Below, piece by piece: positions 18,701 to 25,723 of a stretch of 26,772 nt of DNA. The notes beneath the pieces are model-generated. The model searched no databases. It was not told the DNA's origin and saw nothing but the letters and a program-made list of their open reading frames with translations. The stretch lies in assembly GCA_049794535.1 (NCBI GenBank), contig JBARCX010000285.1, forward strand, positions 1-26,772, given 5' to 3'. The translations under genes and the position numbers were made by a program. This DNA is from JBARCX01 sp049794535. GTDB taxonomy: Bacteria; Pseudomonadota; Gammaproteobacteria; Xanthomonadales; Rhodanobacteraceae. Position 1 is the first letter of the stretch. Every line of letters begins with the position of its first letter.

Positions 18701-19083
18701 ACCGTCACGCTGGCCAGATTCTTCGCGTCCTGTGCCTGCGCACCACCCATGGTGAGATTGACGGCCGTGTCCTGCGCCAGCTGCAGGTAAACGTTGCCCT
18801 GCTCGATCTTGCCCTCACCCGACTTGGACACGGCCACATCGAACGGACCGCCCACGCGCAAACCTTGCGCGGCATAGCGGCCATCAGCGTCCGTGGTAGT
18901 CAGTTTGGTGGTGCCCGAAGGCTCGTGCACGATCTGCACGGTGGCGCCAGCGACCGGCTTGCCACTGGTATCCAACACGCGGCCGCTGATGGAGGACGAG
19001 GTGTCCTGTGCCAGCACCGGCGAAGCTGCCAGCAGCGCCGTAATGGCTAGCGGCAGAATTTTTGCGCGAAATCGACTATTCAT
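15796..19083 (-). CDS. Oar-like TonB-dependent receptor with carboxypeptidase regulatory-like domain
   Basis: This 1095-residue outer-membrane protein has a signal peptide cleaved after VLA (residue 25). A carboxypeptidase-regulatory-like beta-sandwich (SGRVLDTSGKPVAGATVQIV, about 30-112) is followed by a plug domain (about 140-260, IQNIVRMDPRVVITDR and GASVNAVTKSGTNDFHGSVY) and a large beta-barrel to the terminal Phe (LTVKYAF). This is the Oar architecture of Myxococcus and xanthomonads; ligands are unproven and may be peptides or other large molecules. An AGGGG sequence before the ATG supports the start. The gene has its own -10 box and terminator and lies in tandem with a second, unrelated-subclass receptor. 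Its complement stays open over most of its length in codon register, which reflects avoidance of TTA, CTA and TCA codons. Confidence 0.95.
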   Translation of the reverse strand: MNSRFRAKILPLAITALLAASPVLAQDTSSSISGRVLDTSGKPVAGATVQIVHEPSGTTKLTTTDADGRYAAQGLRVGGPFDVAVSKSGEGKIEQGNVYLQLAQDTAVNLTMGGAQAQDAKNLASVTVSANALSQTFNSDNKGIATNVSRSEMDAAPTPGRSIQNIVRMDPRVVITDRQRGEISAVGQNSRYNNITVDSVSANDPFGLNANGLPTLGTPISQDTIQEYNISTANYDVAMRRGLGASVNAVTKSGTNDFHGSVYYAFQNDSMIGDNQNDAKYTGFSRQWTGGATLGGPIVKDKLFFFASVEKSTQIGAGSPYGPADSGAGTPIAGLTTAQVQAVRDAAKKLGITQDLGTVGGGNSNLEDKRFLGKIDWNIADNHRASFTFSQTKESKPTISGSTTNLVLSSGWYNSKTNNKSYALHFYDDWSDIFSTDTTLSYADFSKSNTPYNGTYLPDITVYPVVYGGPSVEFGTNYSYQANALQVKTLNAAWAGTLFLGDHTLKGGFDFERDRNYNLFVQNLFGGYTFEETKDKKGNITATGLQNFLNGNYYQYYYNRPANGLSLADTAAAYNLNQWGVFLQDTWQVNNNLSVQYGVRIDIPLMDDKPIYNPAFAQAFGRSNQTTINANRVVQPRMSFNYSFNTERMTQLRGGAGLFVSNPPGVWIGNIFSNSGMTQTQYNCGATQKGCNTNLPAFSANPYAQNDGKSGGQMTVNTVSPGFRIPSAWKLSLGFDKELPWWGLIATADYQHIKQRDAIWYQNLNLGAPSGVLPDGRFTYYKLVNSDPKATGQQSTTNANAAFSNANINLANTSRGSADSMTLALKKPFADGWSSMIGLTWGRSTEVNPGTSSVALSNYKYDYVTNPNENVASTSNYSVPWRVIASLTWQHRFFGDYVTSASAFYDGHSAAPYSWSFGNDANGDSFTNDLVFIPKPGQVEFRPGTNPQLIQQFYDYIKSNDYLRDHQGQIAERNGARAGWINQLDLSFSQEIPGIFAGNKGIIRLDLYNFGNMLNKKWGIEKRVTFPGGRALADFYGVDPSTGKYIYNIDCNGAKSCTNYSQNGHYTPLTIPVYANNGDDLAQRWSVLLTVKYAF

Positions 19084-19253
19084 CGAGCGTCAACCCCTTA
19101 AGAAACGTAAGAAAATACGAGAAAGTGACGTAGTGATGCCCCCAGCACTGCCGGGAGTCATCCATAACCAGCTGTTTCCCTTAATTATTGGCGGGTCCGC
19201 AGCGATCTATGCTGTCGCTATGGCGGCTCCGTCACGCCAAATCTAACCGCAGG

Positions 19254-19259
19254 ATATTA
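19254..19259 (-). promoter_or_regulatory. Candidate -10 box for the Oar-like receptor
   Basis: TAATAT on the minus strand, preceded by GAAAATG, would start transcription near 19247 and give a leader of about 165 bases. An imperfect inverted repeat (ATTGA...TCAAT, 5-base arms) lies just upstream where a -35 element would be. The same GAAAATG-TAATAT pairing recurs before the other receptor gene. Confidence 0.4.
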
Positions 19260-19312
19260 CATTTTCGTAACTATTGAGTATTCAATCACAATTTTTTGCG
19301 ATTCGCGGGCAC

Positions 19313-19343
19313 AAAAAAACCGGCGCCCTTGCGGACGCCGGTT
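19313..19343 (-). terminator. Intrinsic terminator of the 824-residue receptor gene
   Basis: On the minus strand AACCGGCG and CGCCGGTT arms with a 10-base loop run into seven T. It lies 31 bases after the receptor stop codon and separates the two receptor transcripts. Confidence 0.92.
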
Positions 19344-19373
19344 GGGTGTTGCCTGGTTTAAACGTTGCGGGAC

Positions 19374-21848
19374 TTAGAACGAAGCGCCGAACGTGACCAC
19401 GTAGGCACGCGACTGCAACAGACCATAAGACGGTGCGCTACCGGCATACAACTGCGGGTACAGCGCCGCTTCCGTCTTGGACAGCAGCTGAGCGGAATAC
19501 ACGTACGTGTACGCGTGACGGTTAGCCAGGTTGTCGATGTTGAGCTTGAGGTACGGCTTCTTCAGCCAATCCCAATCGCCGAAGCGATAGCCACCGCTGA
19601 AGTTGAACGTGGTGAAACCAGGAACACTTTCGGTGTTCACGTAATCACCCCAGAGCGAGCTGGTGACGCGACCGCTCAACGTGGCCCACAGGTGCGTATC
19701 GTCGTAGCTCAGGCTCAGGTTGCCGATGTTGCGCGGTGTATCCGGCATGGTCTTGCCGTCGGTCGGATAGATGCCATCCTTACCATCTACGTTGCTATCA
19801 CCCGGGCCACCATCGAGGTTGCCGCGGATCTTCGCCTGCGTGTAGGTATAGGACGCGTAAGCCGTCCAGTTCTGCGCAATCTTGTAGCTGATTTCACCGT
19901 TGAAACCCTGCATGTCCATATGCGGGATCGTGGTGAAGAACTCCTGATTCTGCGGGGTGTACGCAGCTTCCTGCTTATTGAAGTAATTGCTGTGATAGAT
20001 GTCGGCGCTGGCCGACAGTGCATCACCGTAGTAGCGCCAGCCCAGGTCGGTGTTCCACGACATTTCGGGGCTGGAGTTGGCTACGCCAACCAGAGCATCG
20101 AGCATGGCCACCGTGTTCGACGGCACGCGGAAGGTCTTGCCACTACCGATATAGAACTGGTTGTGGTCATCCAACTGGAACTTGATACCCGCCATCGGCA
20201 GGAACTTGTGCCAGTTGTTGTCGAAGTTGGTCGACGTCTGCGTCACGGCACCCGGGTAGTCATAGGTGAAGCCCGTACGGTTGGCGAGCAGGTAGCTCAC
20301 GCCGGCCGTCAGCGTCCACTGGTCGTTCGGCGTCCAGTTGTCGGTGACGAAGCCCTTCTTCAACTCGGTGTTGGTGTATTCGTCGTAGTACTTCTGCGGC
20401 ATACCGCTGGGGTAGAGCAGATAGTTGGAGTCACCCCAAATATCATTGGGAGCACCCGTCTGCGGATTGACCAGGCCATAAACGTCTTCCTGGCTCTTGC
20501 GCGAACGCTCGTACCAGAAACCGTATTCGAGGCTGTTATCCAGACCGAAATCCTGGTTGAACTTGACCAGCACGCCTGGACGATAGGTCAGCGCAGCCGA
20601 ATAGGAATAGACCGTACCGCCCGAGAAGTTCTTCTTGGTGCTGTTGGTGACCGTGCCATTGCCATTGAGATCGATGTTGGCATAGAGGTACTGGTCCACC
20701 GGCGAGGTGCTTTCCTGAGCCAGACCACCCGCGCCACCACCGCCGTCGCCGTACCAGAAGTACGGAATCACCGACAGATGCAGGTTATCGCTCAACTTGA
20801 ACTCGCCATCCATGCTGAGCATGTAGCTGGAGTACGGATTGGTATGCAGCCCGTAGTAGTTCTCATCGGCGGTGGCTGCGGTCTTGAGTGCCGCACCACT
20901 GAGCCCAGCCAGTGGAATCCAGTTGGTGTTGTAGTTGGTGAAGTAGCCGCTCTGCTGCACTGTCGCCTTGGTAACAGCCGCGTAGGAGAGATTGCTCTGG
21001 CGGCTGTACTGCAACGAGGCACTGATCGAGTTGTTGTCATCGATGGTCCACACCGACTTGCCGTCGACCTTGGTCACCTTCAAGTCACCGGTGCCGCGCC
21101 ACAAGTCAGCGCTGTTGTCGGAGAACGACAACCAGGAGCGCACCGGACCCAGGTCACCCGTGTTGAGGCGAATGAAGGTACGGCGATAATCGTTGTCGCC
21201 AAAGCTCTGCGTGAAATCCACACCGGCGGTATGCGAAGGATCGATCGTGGCCCAACCAATATGGCCGCCGCTGGCGCCGGAGTCGGGCATGTCGATATCC
21301 GGAATGCCCTGCAGCACCGTGATATCGCCCATGTTCTCGCTGTCGCCGTACTCGGTGGCGTACACCGAATAGCTACCGGTATCGGTGATCGGCGCGCCAT
21401 TGACCGTCATGCCGATATCCGACGAATCGTAACCACGCATGCTGTAGTGGCCATTGGCCAGACCGGTGATATCGTCGGTCGCCGCGTTCACGCCCGGGAT
21501 GCTGGCGATCATCTGGGTGAAGTTGCTGCCCGGACTAGCCTTTTCGATGGCGTCGCGCGTGATCGTCGACACGGCCTTGGCCGCCGTCTGCACGGACATC
21601 AAGCCACCGCCCAGCGAGAGCGACTGCGCATTCACCTGCACGGTCGTCAGCTGCTGCACACGACGCGTGTCATTCGATGTCGTCGTGTTGGACGTGCTCG
21701 ATGGATTAACGCGCTGGGCAGACTGGTTGGTCGTGCTCGTGCCGGCCTGGCCGTTGGTCGCTTGGTCGTTGGCAGTTTGTGCCAATGCAACGCTTGTGGC
21801 CATGCAGCAGGCAACAGCGATCGCCACAGAAAGGTGAGTTCTTTTCAT
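19374..21848 (-). CDS. TonB-dependent receptor, substrate unknown
   Basis: This 824-residue outer-membrane receptor has a signal peptide cleaved after ALA (residue 23). An unusual Thr/Ser/Asn/Gln-rich linker covers about 24-62, then comes a TonB-box-like LTTVQVNA (67-74), a plug with PGVNAATDD and MRGYDSSDIGMTVNG, and a beta-barrel ending in YVVTFGASF. Unlike its neighbour it has no carboxypeptidase-like domain. The start ATG has GGGG nine bases upstream. The 598 bases before it hold a promoter, a LacI-type operator and a terminator hairpin on the same strand, pointing to control by a sugar-responsive LacI-family repressor and hence possibly carbohydrate uptake. That substrate class is an inference from the operator only. 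Confidence 0.93.
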   Translation of the reverse strand: MKRTHLSVAIAVACCMATSVALAQTANDQATNGQAGTSTTNQSAQRVNPSSTSNTTTSNDTRRVQQLTTVQVNAQSLSLGGGLMSVQTAAKAVSTITRDAIEKASPGSNFTQMIASIPGVNAATDDITGLANGHYSMRGYDSSDIGMTVNGAPITDTGSYSVYATEYGDSENMGDITVLQGIPDIDMPDSGASGGHIGWATIDPSHTAGVDFTQSFGDNDYRRTFIRLNTGDLGPVRSWLSFSDNSADLWRGTGDLKVTKVDGKSVWTIDDNNSISASLQYSRQSNLSYAAVTKATVQQSGYFTNYNTNWIPLAGLSGAALKTAATADENYYGLHTNPYSSYMLSMDGEFKLSDNLHLSVIPYFWYGDGGGGAGGLAQESTSPVDQYLYANIDLNGNGTVTNSTKKNFSGGTVYSYSAALTYRPGVLVKFNQDFGLDNSLEYGFWYERSRKSQEDVYGLVNPQTGAPNDIWGDSNYLLYPSGMPQKYYDEYTNTELKKGFVTDNWTPNDQWTLTAGVSYLLANRTGFTYDYPGAVTQTSTNFDNNWHKFLPMAGIKFQLDDHNQFYIGSGKTFRVPSNTVAMLDALVGVANSSPEMSWNTDLGWRYYGDALSASADIYHSNYFNKQEAAYTPQNQEFFTTIPHMDMQGFNGEISYKIAQNWTAYASYTYTQAKIRGNLDGGPGDSNVDGKDGIYPTDGKTMPDTPRNIGNLSLSYDDTHLWATLSGRVTSSLWGDYVNTESVPGFTTFNFSGGYRFGDWDWLKKPYLKLNIDNLANRHAYTYVYSAQLLSKTEAALYPQLYAGSAPSYGLLQSRAYVVTFGASF

Positions 21849-22007
21849 CGGTTATGACCCCATTAGGTATTACTTAGGTTTAACTGGCGAGATCAGGCAT
21901 TAGTTATTAACGTCGCATGGCTACCTAGCACCATCGGCACGAGCGACCTCGTTATGAGTCGCTACTCTCGATTAGGCTAATTCGCGAGTTATTACGATTA
22001 CCTGCCT

Positions 22008-22037
22008 TTTATGTAATTACTTACTATTTATAAGCAA
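22008..22037 (-). promoter_or_regulatory. Alternative proximal promoter for the 824-residue receptor
   Basis: On the minus strand TTGCTT is followed 18 bases later by CATAAA inside a strongly A+T-rich stretch, downstream of the terminator hairpin. If used, it would transcribe the receptor independently of the leader further upstream. The matches are only moderate. Confidence 0.3.
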
Positions 22038-22060
22038 GAAAAAACGATTCCCTCGAGCAC

Positions 22061-22085
22061 AAAAAAACCTGACTCATGAGTCAGG
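22061..22085 (-). terminator. Intrinsic terminator upstream of a receptor gene
   Basis: An 18-base perfect palindrome (22068-22085, CCTGACTC...GAGTCAGG) is followed on the minus strand by seven T. It lies 213 bases before the start of the co-directional receptor, and no protein gene ends just before it. It therefore ends either a small RNA or a regulated leader. The 22447 gene has its own hairpin 40 bases after its stop. Confidence 0.85.
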
Positions 22086-22113
22086 CGAGAAAACACGGTT
22101 TGCTTGCTTTACC

Positions 22114-22127
22114 TGGGAGCGCTACAT
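22114..22127. promoter_or_regulatory. LacI-family-type operator
   Basis: TGGGAGCGCTACAT has the AGCGCT core and TGGGAGCGCT half-site typical of LacI-family sites that control carbohydrate genes (CebR-type TGGGAGCGCTCCCA; related xylose-type boxes in xanthomonads). It lies about 45-58 bases downstream of the predicted start point, suited to a roadblock repressor. The right half is imperfect and the repressor gene is not in the window. Confidence 0.5.
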
Positions 22128-22178
22128 CTGCCCCAAGCCTCTGAAAACGCTGGATTCGCCCTTGGAATCCTTACGCCA

Positions 22179-22187
22179 ATATTAGCA
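22179..22187 (-). promoter_or_regulatory. Extended -10 promoter
   Basis: TGCTAATAT on the minus strand fits an extended -10 (TGnTAnnnT), which can work with a weak -35; CTGTCA lies 19 bases upstream. Transcription would begin near 22172 and run toward the operator, the terminator and the receptor gene. Confidence 0.5.
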
Positions 22188-22227
22188 TTTTCACACGTTC
22201 ATTTGACAGTATTTTTACAAACCGCTG

Positions 22228-22237
22228 AGCGTACGCT
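22228..22237. promoter_or_regulatory. Palindrome AGCGTACGCT upstream of the promoter
   Basis: This perfect 10-base palindrome is centred about 60 bases upstream of the predicted start point on the minus strand, a position typical for an activator. It is related to but distinct from the AGCGCT core of the operator at 22114. It may be chance. Confidence 0.25.
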
Positions 22238-22383
22238 AATGCGACAAATTGCGCCGTGCAATATGCCGCAATAAACCAGATGCTTTCTGGGCATTGAGTC
22301 CGGGGAAATACGGCGCACAGCGTGGGCCCAGGCGCATTGACTGGCGCATAAATGCTTGCAGCAACGCAATATCAGGCGGTTTT

Positions 22384-22407
22384 AAGGGGCGGCTATAGCC
22401 GCCCCTT
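22384..22407 (-). terminator. Hairpin after the fused acyltransferase gene
   Basis: Perfect 10-base G+C-rich arms (22384-22393 and 22398-22407) flank a TATA loop, 40 bases beyond the stop of the 22447 gene. On the minus strand it is followed by AAAACC rather than T, so it is not a classical intrinsic terminator but is well placed as a transcript end. Confidence 0.55.
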
Positions 22408-22446
22408 AGTCAAACGAAATAAACCGTCCAGACGGAATGCCGCTAG

Positions 22447-24162
22447 TCAGCTGGCCCGCCCCAGGTAACGTGACCGCTTGGCCGGCTTGAGCGCGGCCAG
22501 ATCCAACATCACCAAACCATCCACGCAGCCGGAGAAGCTGGGGTCCTCACCGAAATCGAGGAACTGCACGCCCGTAGGCTCGACCAGATCGACGTATTGG
22601 CGATACAGCACAGGCAAGCTCACCCCAAGTGCATCGAGGTGATGCTTGAGCTTGCCTAGCCCTGCCTCAGGATCGAGCCCCTCCAGCGCCAAGCGCACAC
22701 CTTCGAGCACTTCAGTCGAGAGTACGAAGGGCTGCCGTGCCGCCGCCAGACCGGGTGCACCAAAGTAGTGTTGATGCGCGGCGGCAATCCACTCACGCGC
22801 TTCGCGTGGCAGGTTCACCGACATGCTCACTGGACCGAACAGATAGTGCACTTCGGGATGCCGCTGCAGGTACAACCCAATGCCCTGCCAAAGCTGATCA
22901 AGCGCACGCGACCGCCAGTATGCCGGCGCGATAAAGCTACGCCCCAGTTCCAGCCCTTGCGCCAAGCGCGATTCCAGGGCCGGCGAATACGTAAACAGGC
23001 TCGAGGTATAGAGGCCGGGCATGCCGCGTTCGGTAATCAGCCGACCGCAGTGGCCTAAGCGGTAGGAACCAACAATGCGTAGTGCTTTTGCATCCCATAG
23101 CACCAAGTGTTCGTAATGCGCATCGTAAGCATCCAGGTCGCGGCGCGCCCCCGTGCCCTCACCCACCTTGCGAAAGGTCAGTTCGCGCAATCGACCGATT
23201 TCACGTAGCACGGCACTGTCGGTGGTGCCTTTGAACAGCAACGCCTGTTTGCCATCGGTCAAATCCGCAAGCACTTCCGCCTGCGCTGCCAGCTCAGTGG
23301 TAATACGCTCTGTCGGCTCGGGGTGCGCCAGCGGTGCCTGCCCGCCGAAGATCAGGCCACGACGACGCCCAACGCGATACACGTGCCGACGCATCAACTT
23401 GGCGGCCTGCTCTGACGAGCCGCCACTACGCAGTGCTAATTCATCCGCACTGATCAGGGCACCCACGCTGAAGCTGATCCGTCGCCTGACCGGCGCTACC
23501 GCTTCCCGCGGCAGCATGGCTGTGCTGAGCGGCTTGGCCAGCATCGACAATCCATAAAACATGGCCGAGTTGCGCGCGCCAACATGGATAGGCAGTACCG
23601 GCACCTTGCTGCGTAACGCTAGTCGGGCGAACCCATCTGACCAGCGACCGTCGCGCACACCTGAAGGCCCCATTCTGGAAACCTCGCCCGCGGGAAACAC
23701 GATCAGTGCCTCACCCCGCTCCAGTGCGCGATAGATGTCACGAAGGCGTGATGCGCCGCCTTTACCGAAGACATCTACCGGTAATAGCAGCGGCTTGAGC
23801 TGCGGAATCAAAGCGAGCCAGTTATTACCGAGAATGCGCACATCGCGGCGCACCGAGCCCACCAATTGAAGCAGTGCTAGCGCATCGACCATACCCAGTG
23901 GGTGATTGGCCACCACTAATACCCCACCCTCGGTGGGTATGTGCTCACGTTCGCGAAGATTGACGTGGTAGCTGGCATCGAGCACTTCCAGTGCTCGCTC
24001 GACAAAGCTAAAACCTTCGATATCACCTACGCGTTCGAGCACCCGGTTGAAACCCGTCTCGTCAGCAAGCCGACCGAGCATGCCGGCGACAGGTCGCCGA
24101 ATCTTGGGATGCTGCGCCAACCATGGCATGCGTTCGGTGAGACTCTGTTCGACACTGAGCAT
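22447..24162 (-). CDS. Fused PlsC-type / GNAT-type acyltransferase, OlsF-like
   Basis: This 571-residue protein has two domains. The N-terminal lysophospholipid-acyltransferase (PlsC-like) domain, about 60-270, has NHPLGMVD (His87, Asp93) and the FPAGEVSR block at 156-163. The C-terminal OlsB/hemolysin-like GNAT domain, about 310-480, begins LRELTFRKVGEGTG and contains HLVLWD and IVGSYRLG. This order is that of OlsF, the bifunctional ornithine-lipid synthase (N-acylation by the C-domain, O-acylation by the N-domain). Equivalent proteins in xanthomonads are often just called lysophospholipid acyltransferase or hemolysin-like, so OlsF activity is an inference. AAGGAGA before the ATG at 24162 supports the start. 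It lies 126 bases after marC in the same direction and probably has its own promoter. Confidence 0.85.
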   Translation of the reverse strand: MLSVEQSLTERMPWLAQHPKIRRPVAGMLGRLADETGFNRVLERVGDIEGFSFVERALEVLDASYHVNLREREHIPTEGGVLVVANHPLGMVDALALLQLVGSVRRDVRILGNNWLALIPQLKPLLLPVDVFGKGGASRLRDIYRALERGEALIVFPAGEVSRMGPSGVRDGRWSDGFARLALRSKVPVLPIHVGARNSAMFYGLSMLAKPLSTAMLPREAVAPVRRRISFSVGALISADELALRSGGSSEQAAKLMRRHVYRVGRRRGLIFGGQAPLAHPEPTERITTELAAQAEVLADLTDGKQALLFKGTTDSAVLREIGRLRELTFRKVGEGTGARRDLDAYDAHYEHLVLWDAKALRIVGSYRLGHCGRLITERGMPGLYTSSLFTYSPALESRLAQGLELGRSFIAPAYWRSRALDQLWQGIGLYLQRHPEVHYLFGPVSMSVNLPREAREWIAAAHQHYFGAPGLAAARQPFVLSTEVLEGVRLALEGLDPEAGLGKLKHHLDALGVSLPVLYRQYVDLVEPTGVQFLDFGEDPSFSGCVDGLVMLDLAALKPAKRSRYLGRAS

Positions 24163-24288
24163 GACCGTCTCCTTGGGAGTAACCCCATGTTGCCGGTTCA
24201 GTATGACAGCCAGACGAAGCTACGTGAAATCTTACGGTCACATTTGCTGGATGTACGACGCCCGTGGCACTACCCGCCAGAACACCCT

Positions 24289-24900
24289 TCAAACCGCCAG
24301 GTGCAGATAAGCGGCAATGCCACCCAGAAACATCTGCACCGATAGCGCAATCAGCAGCATGCCCATGACTCGTTCCAACGCTGTCAGCACGCTCTCGCCC
24401 AACCAGCGGAACAGATAGGTAGAGCACAGCAAAATTACGGCCGTGGCAAACCAAGCGCCAAATAATGCGATGGCCCAATCAGCGGTGCGACCCGGCTCAG
24501 TACTGGTGAGCAGCAGCAATGCCGCCATCGCCGATGGACCGGCCACGCCGGGAATGGCCATCGGCACAATAAATGGCTCGCCTTCGCCGGGTTTACCGAA
24601 GATGCCGCCCCCATCCGCTGGCGGAAACACCATGCGAATGCCGATCAAGAACAGCACGATACCGCCGGCGATACTGATCGATTCCTCCTTGAGCTGCAGC
24701 AGCTTGAGGATATGCGAGCCGCCCACCAAAAACACCAGCAGTACGCCAAGCGCGATCAGCAGTTCGCGCACCAGCACGACGCGGCGACGCTTCGGCGCCA
24801 CGCTTTTGAGCAGGCTGAGAAAGATCGGAATATTGCCGAGCGGATCCATGATCAAGAACAGCAGGATCGCCGCCGAGAGTGTCGTCATCTGCGTTTGCAT
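24289..24900 (-). CDS. MarC family integral membrane protein
   Basis: This 203-residue protein has six predicted membrane helices, with the MarC/UPF0056 marks LFLIMDPLGNIPIFLSLL at the N-terminus, SISIAGGIVLFLIGIRM in the middle and PFIVPMAIPGVAGPSAMA. The family was first linked to multiple antibiotic resistance but later work did not support that, so its transport role is open. The ATG at 24900 is chosen because AGGGGG lies just before it; the frame extends to 24933 without support. It lies 55 bases after the SDR gene and may share the grxD-SDR transcript. Confidence 0.9.
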   Translation of the reverse strand: MQTQMTTLSAAILLFLIMDPLGNIPIFLSLLKSVAPKRRRVVLVRELLIALGVLLVFLVGGSHILKLLQLKEESISIAGGIVLFLIGIRMVFPPADGGGIFGKPGEGEPFIVPMAIPGVAGPSAMAALLLLTSTEPGRTADWAIALFGAWFATAVILLCSTYLFRWLGESVLTALERVMGMLLIALSVQMFLGGIAAYLHLAV

Positions 24901-24955
24901 CACACCCCCTGTCGGTACCGCGCACGCATGCACGGTCTACCGTTGTTTGACGCGA

Positions 24956-25723
24956 TCATGCCACGCGCAGATCGAGTACGCTGCCGCGCGCCGCAACAGC
25001 ATGTGCACTGAGCAACCAGACGACAGCATCGGCTGCGGCATCCGGCAGCGGCTGCTGCAGGGTGTCCTCGCCGAAATAGGCTAGGCGTCGTAATGCTGTA
25101 CGCATCGGCGCCGGCAGCAGCGCATGCACGCGCAGTGCACCGGAGTCATGTTCTTGATGCAGGATCGACACGAAACGCTCCAGCGCCGCTTTCGATACGC
25201 CGTAAGCGCCCCAGTGCGCACGCTCGGTCAATTCGGGATTGTCCAACAAGAACACCACCGCACTATCGGCAGCGGCCGTCATCAGCGGCAGGCATGCCTG
25301 GGTGAGCGCAAACGGCGCCGACACGTTGACGTGCAATGTGCGCAGCCATGCATCTGGCTTATGCATGGCCAGCGGGGTGAGCCCGTTGAAGCTGGCTGCT
25401 GCATGCACGATACCGTCGAGTCGGCCGAAATCGCGCTGCAAACCGTCAGCCAGTGCTTCGTAATCGCGTGGTGTGGCGGCTTCCATGTCGAGCGGATGAA
25501 TAACCGGCTCCGGCAGGCCTTCAGCCACCATCGCGTCGTAAACCTGCTCGAGTTGACGCTTGCGCTTGCCGGTGATCACCACGGTGGCGCCCGCGCGTGC
25601 GGCAGCTCGCGCCGTCGCGTGACCCAGGCCACCATAGGCGCCGGTGACAAGAATCACCCGATCCTTCAGCGTGTCGGTCGCCAGGGTCCAATCCGATGGC
25701 AGACGCGCAACAGGCAACGTCAT
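24956..25723 (-). CDS. YciK-like short-chain dehydrogenase/reductase, atypical active site
   Basis: This 255-residue Rossmann-fold protein has the nucleotide motif TGAYGGLG at 27-34, a HAAA segment at 107-110 and the catalytic pair Tyr174/Lys178 (YGVSK). It resembles E. coli YciK, whose substrate is unknown. The residue 13 positions before the Tyr, normally the catalytic Ser, is Asp161 (FLLDNPEL), so reductase activity may be altered. The start overlaps the grxD stop by 4 bases, which indicates translational coupling and a common transcript. The reaction cannot be specified. Confidence 0.9.
   Translation of the reverse strand: MTLPVARLPSDWTLATDTLKDRVILVTGAYGGLGHATARAAARAGATVVITGKRKRQLEQVYDAMVAEGLPEPVIHPLDMEAATPRDYEALADGLQRDFGRLDGIVHAAASFNGLTPLAMHKPDAWLRTLHVNVSAPFALTQACLPLMTAAADSAVVFLLDNPELTERAHWGAYGVSKAALERFVSILHQEHDSGALRVHALLPAPMRTALRRLAYFGEDTLQQPLPDAAADAVVWLLSAHAVAARGSVLDLRVA

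Larger units (their letters stand above)
22061..22172 (-). ncRNA. Putative leader RNA or small RNA with intrinsic terminator
   Basis: Between the extended -10 box at 22179-22187 and the terminator at 22061-22085, about 112 bases would be transcribed. The RNA would start with a hairpin (GGATTC/GAATCC arms, 7-base loop, 22152-22170). A second stem CUUGGGG/UCCCAGG would enclose the LacI-type site, and the terminator would follow. The first loop (CCAAG) could pair with CUUGG of the second stem, so alternative folds are possible. I recognise no known RNA family, and no convincing small open frame. Confidence 0.4.

Noticed and set aside
15889..19050. A 1053-codon open frame on the plus strand opposite the Oar-like receptor
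   Set aside because: It runs in exact codon register with the receptor gene, so it stays open only because the sense gene uses no TTA, CTA or TCA codons. The translation has no domain and no start signal.
19365..21857. An 830-codon open frame on the plus strand opposite the second receptor
   Set aside because: It has the same in-register complement effect as above, and the translation has no family resemblance. The receptor on the other strand has signal peptide, plug and barrel.
22203..22208. TTGACA on the plus strand as a -35 box
   Set aside because: No acceptable -10 follows at 16-18 bases, and no gene is downstream on that strand.
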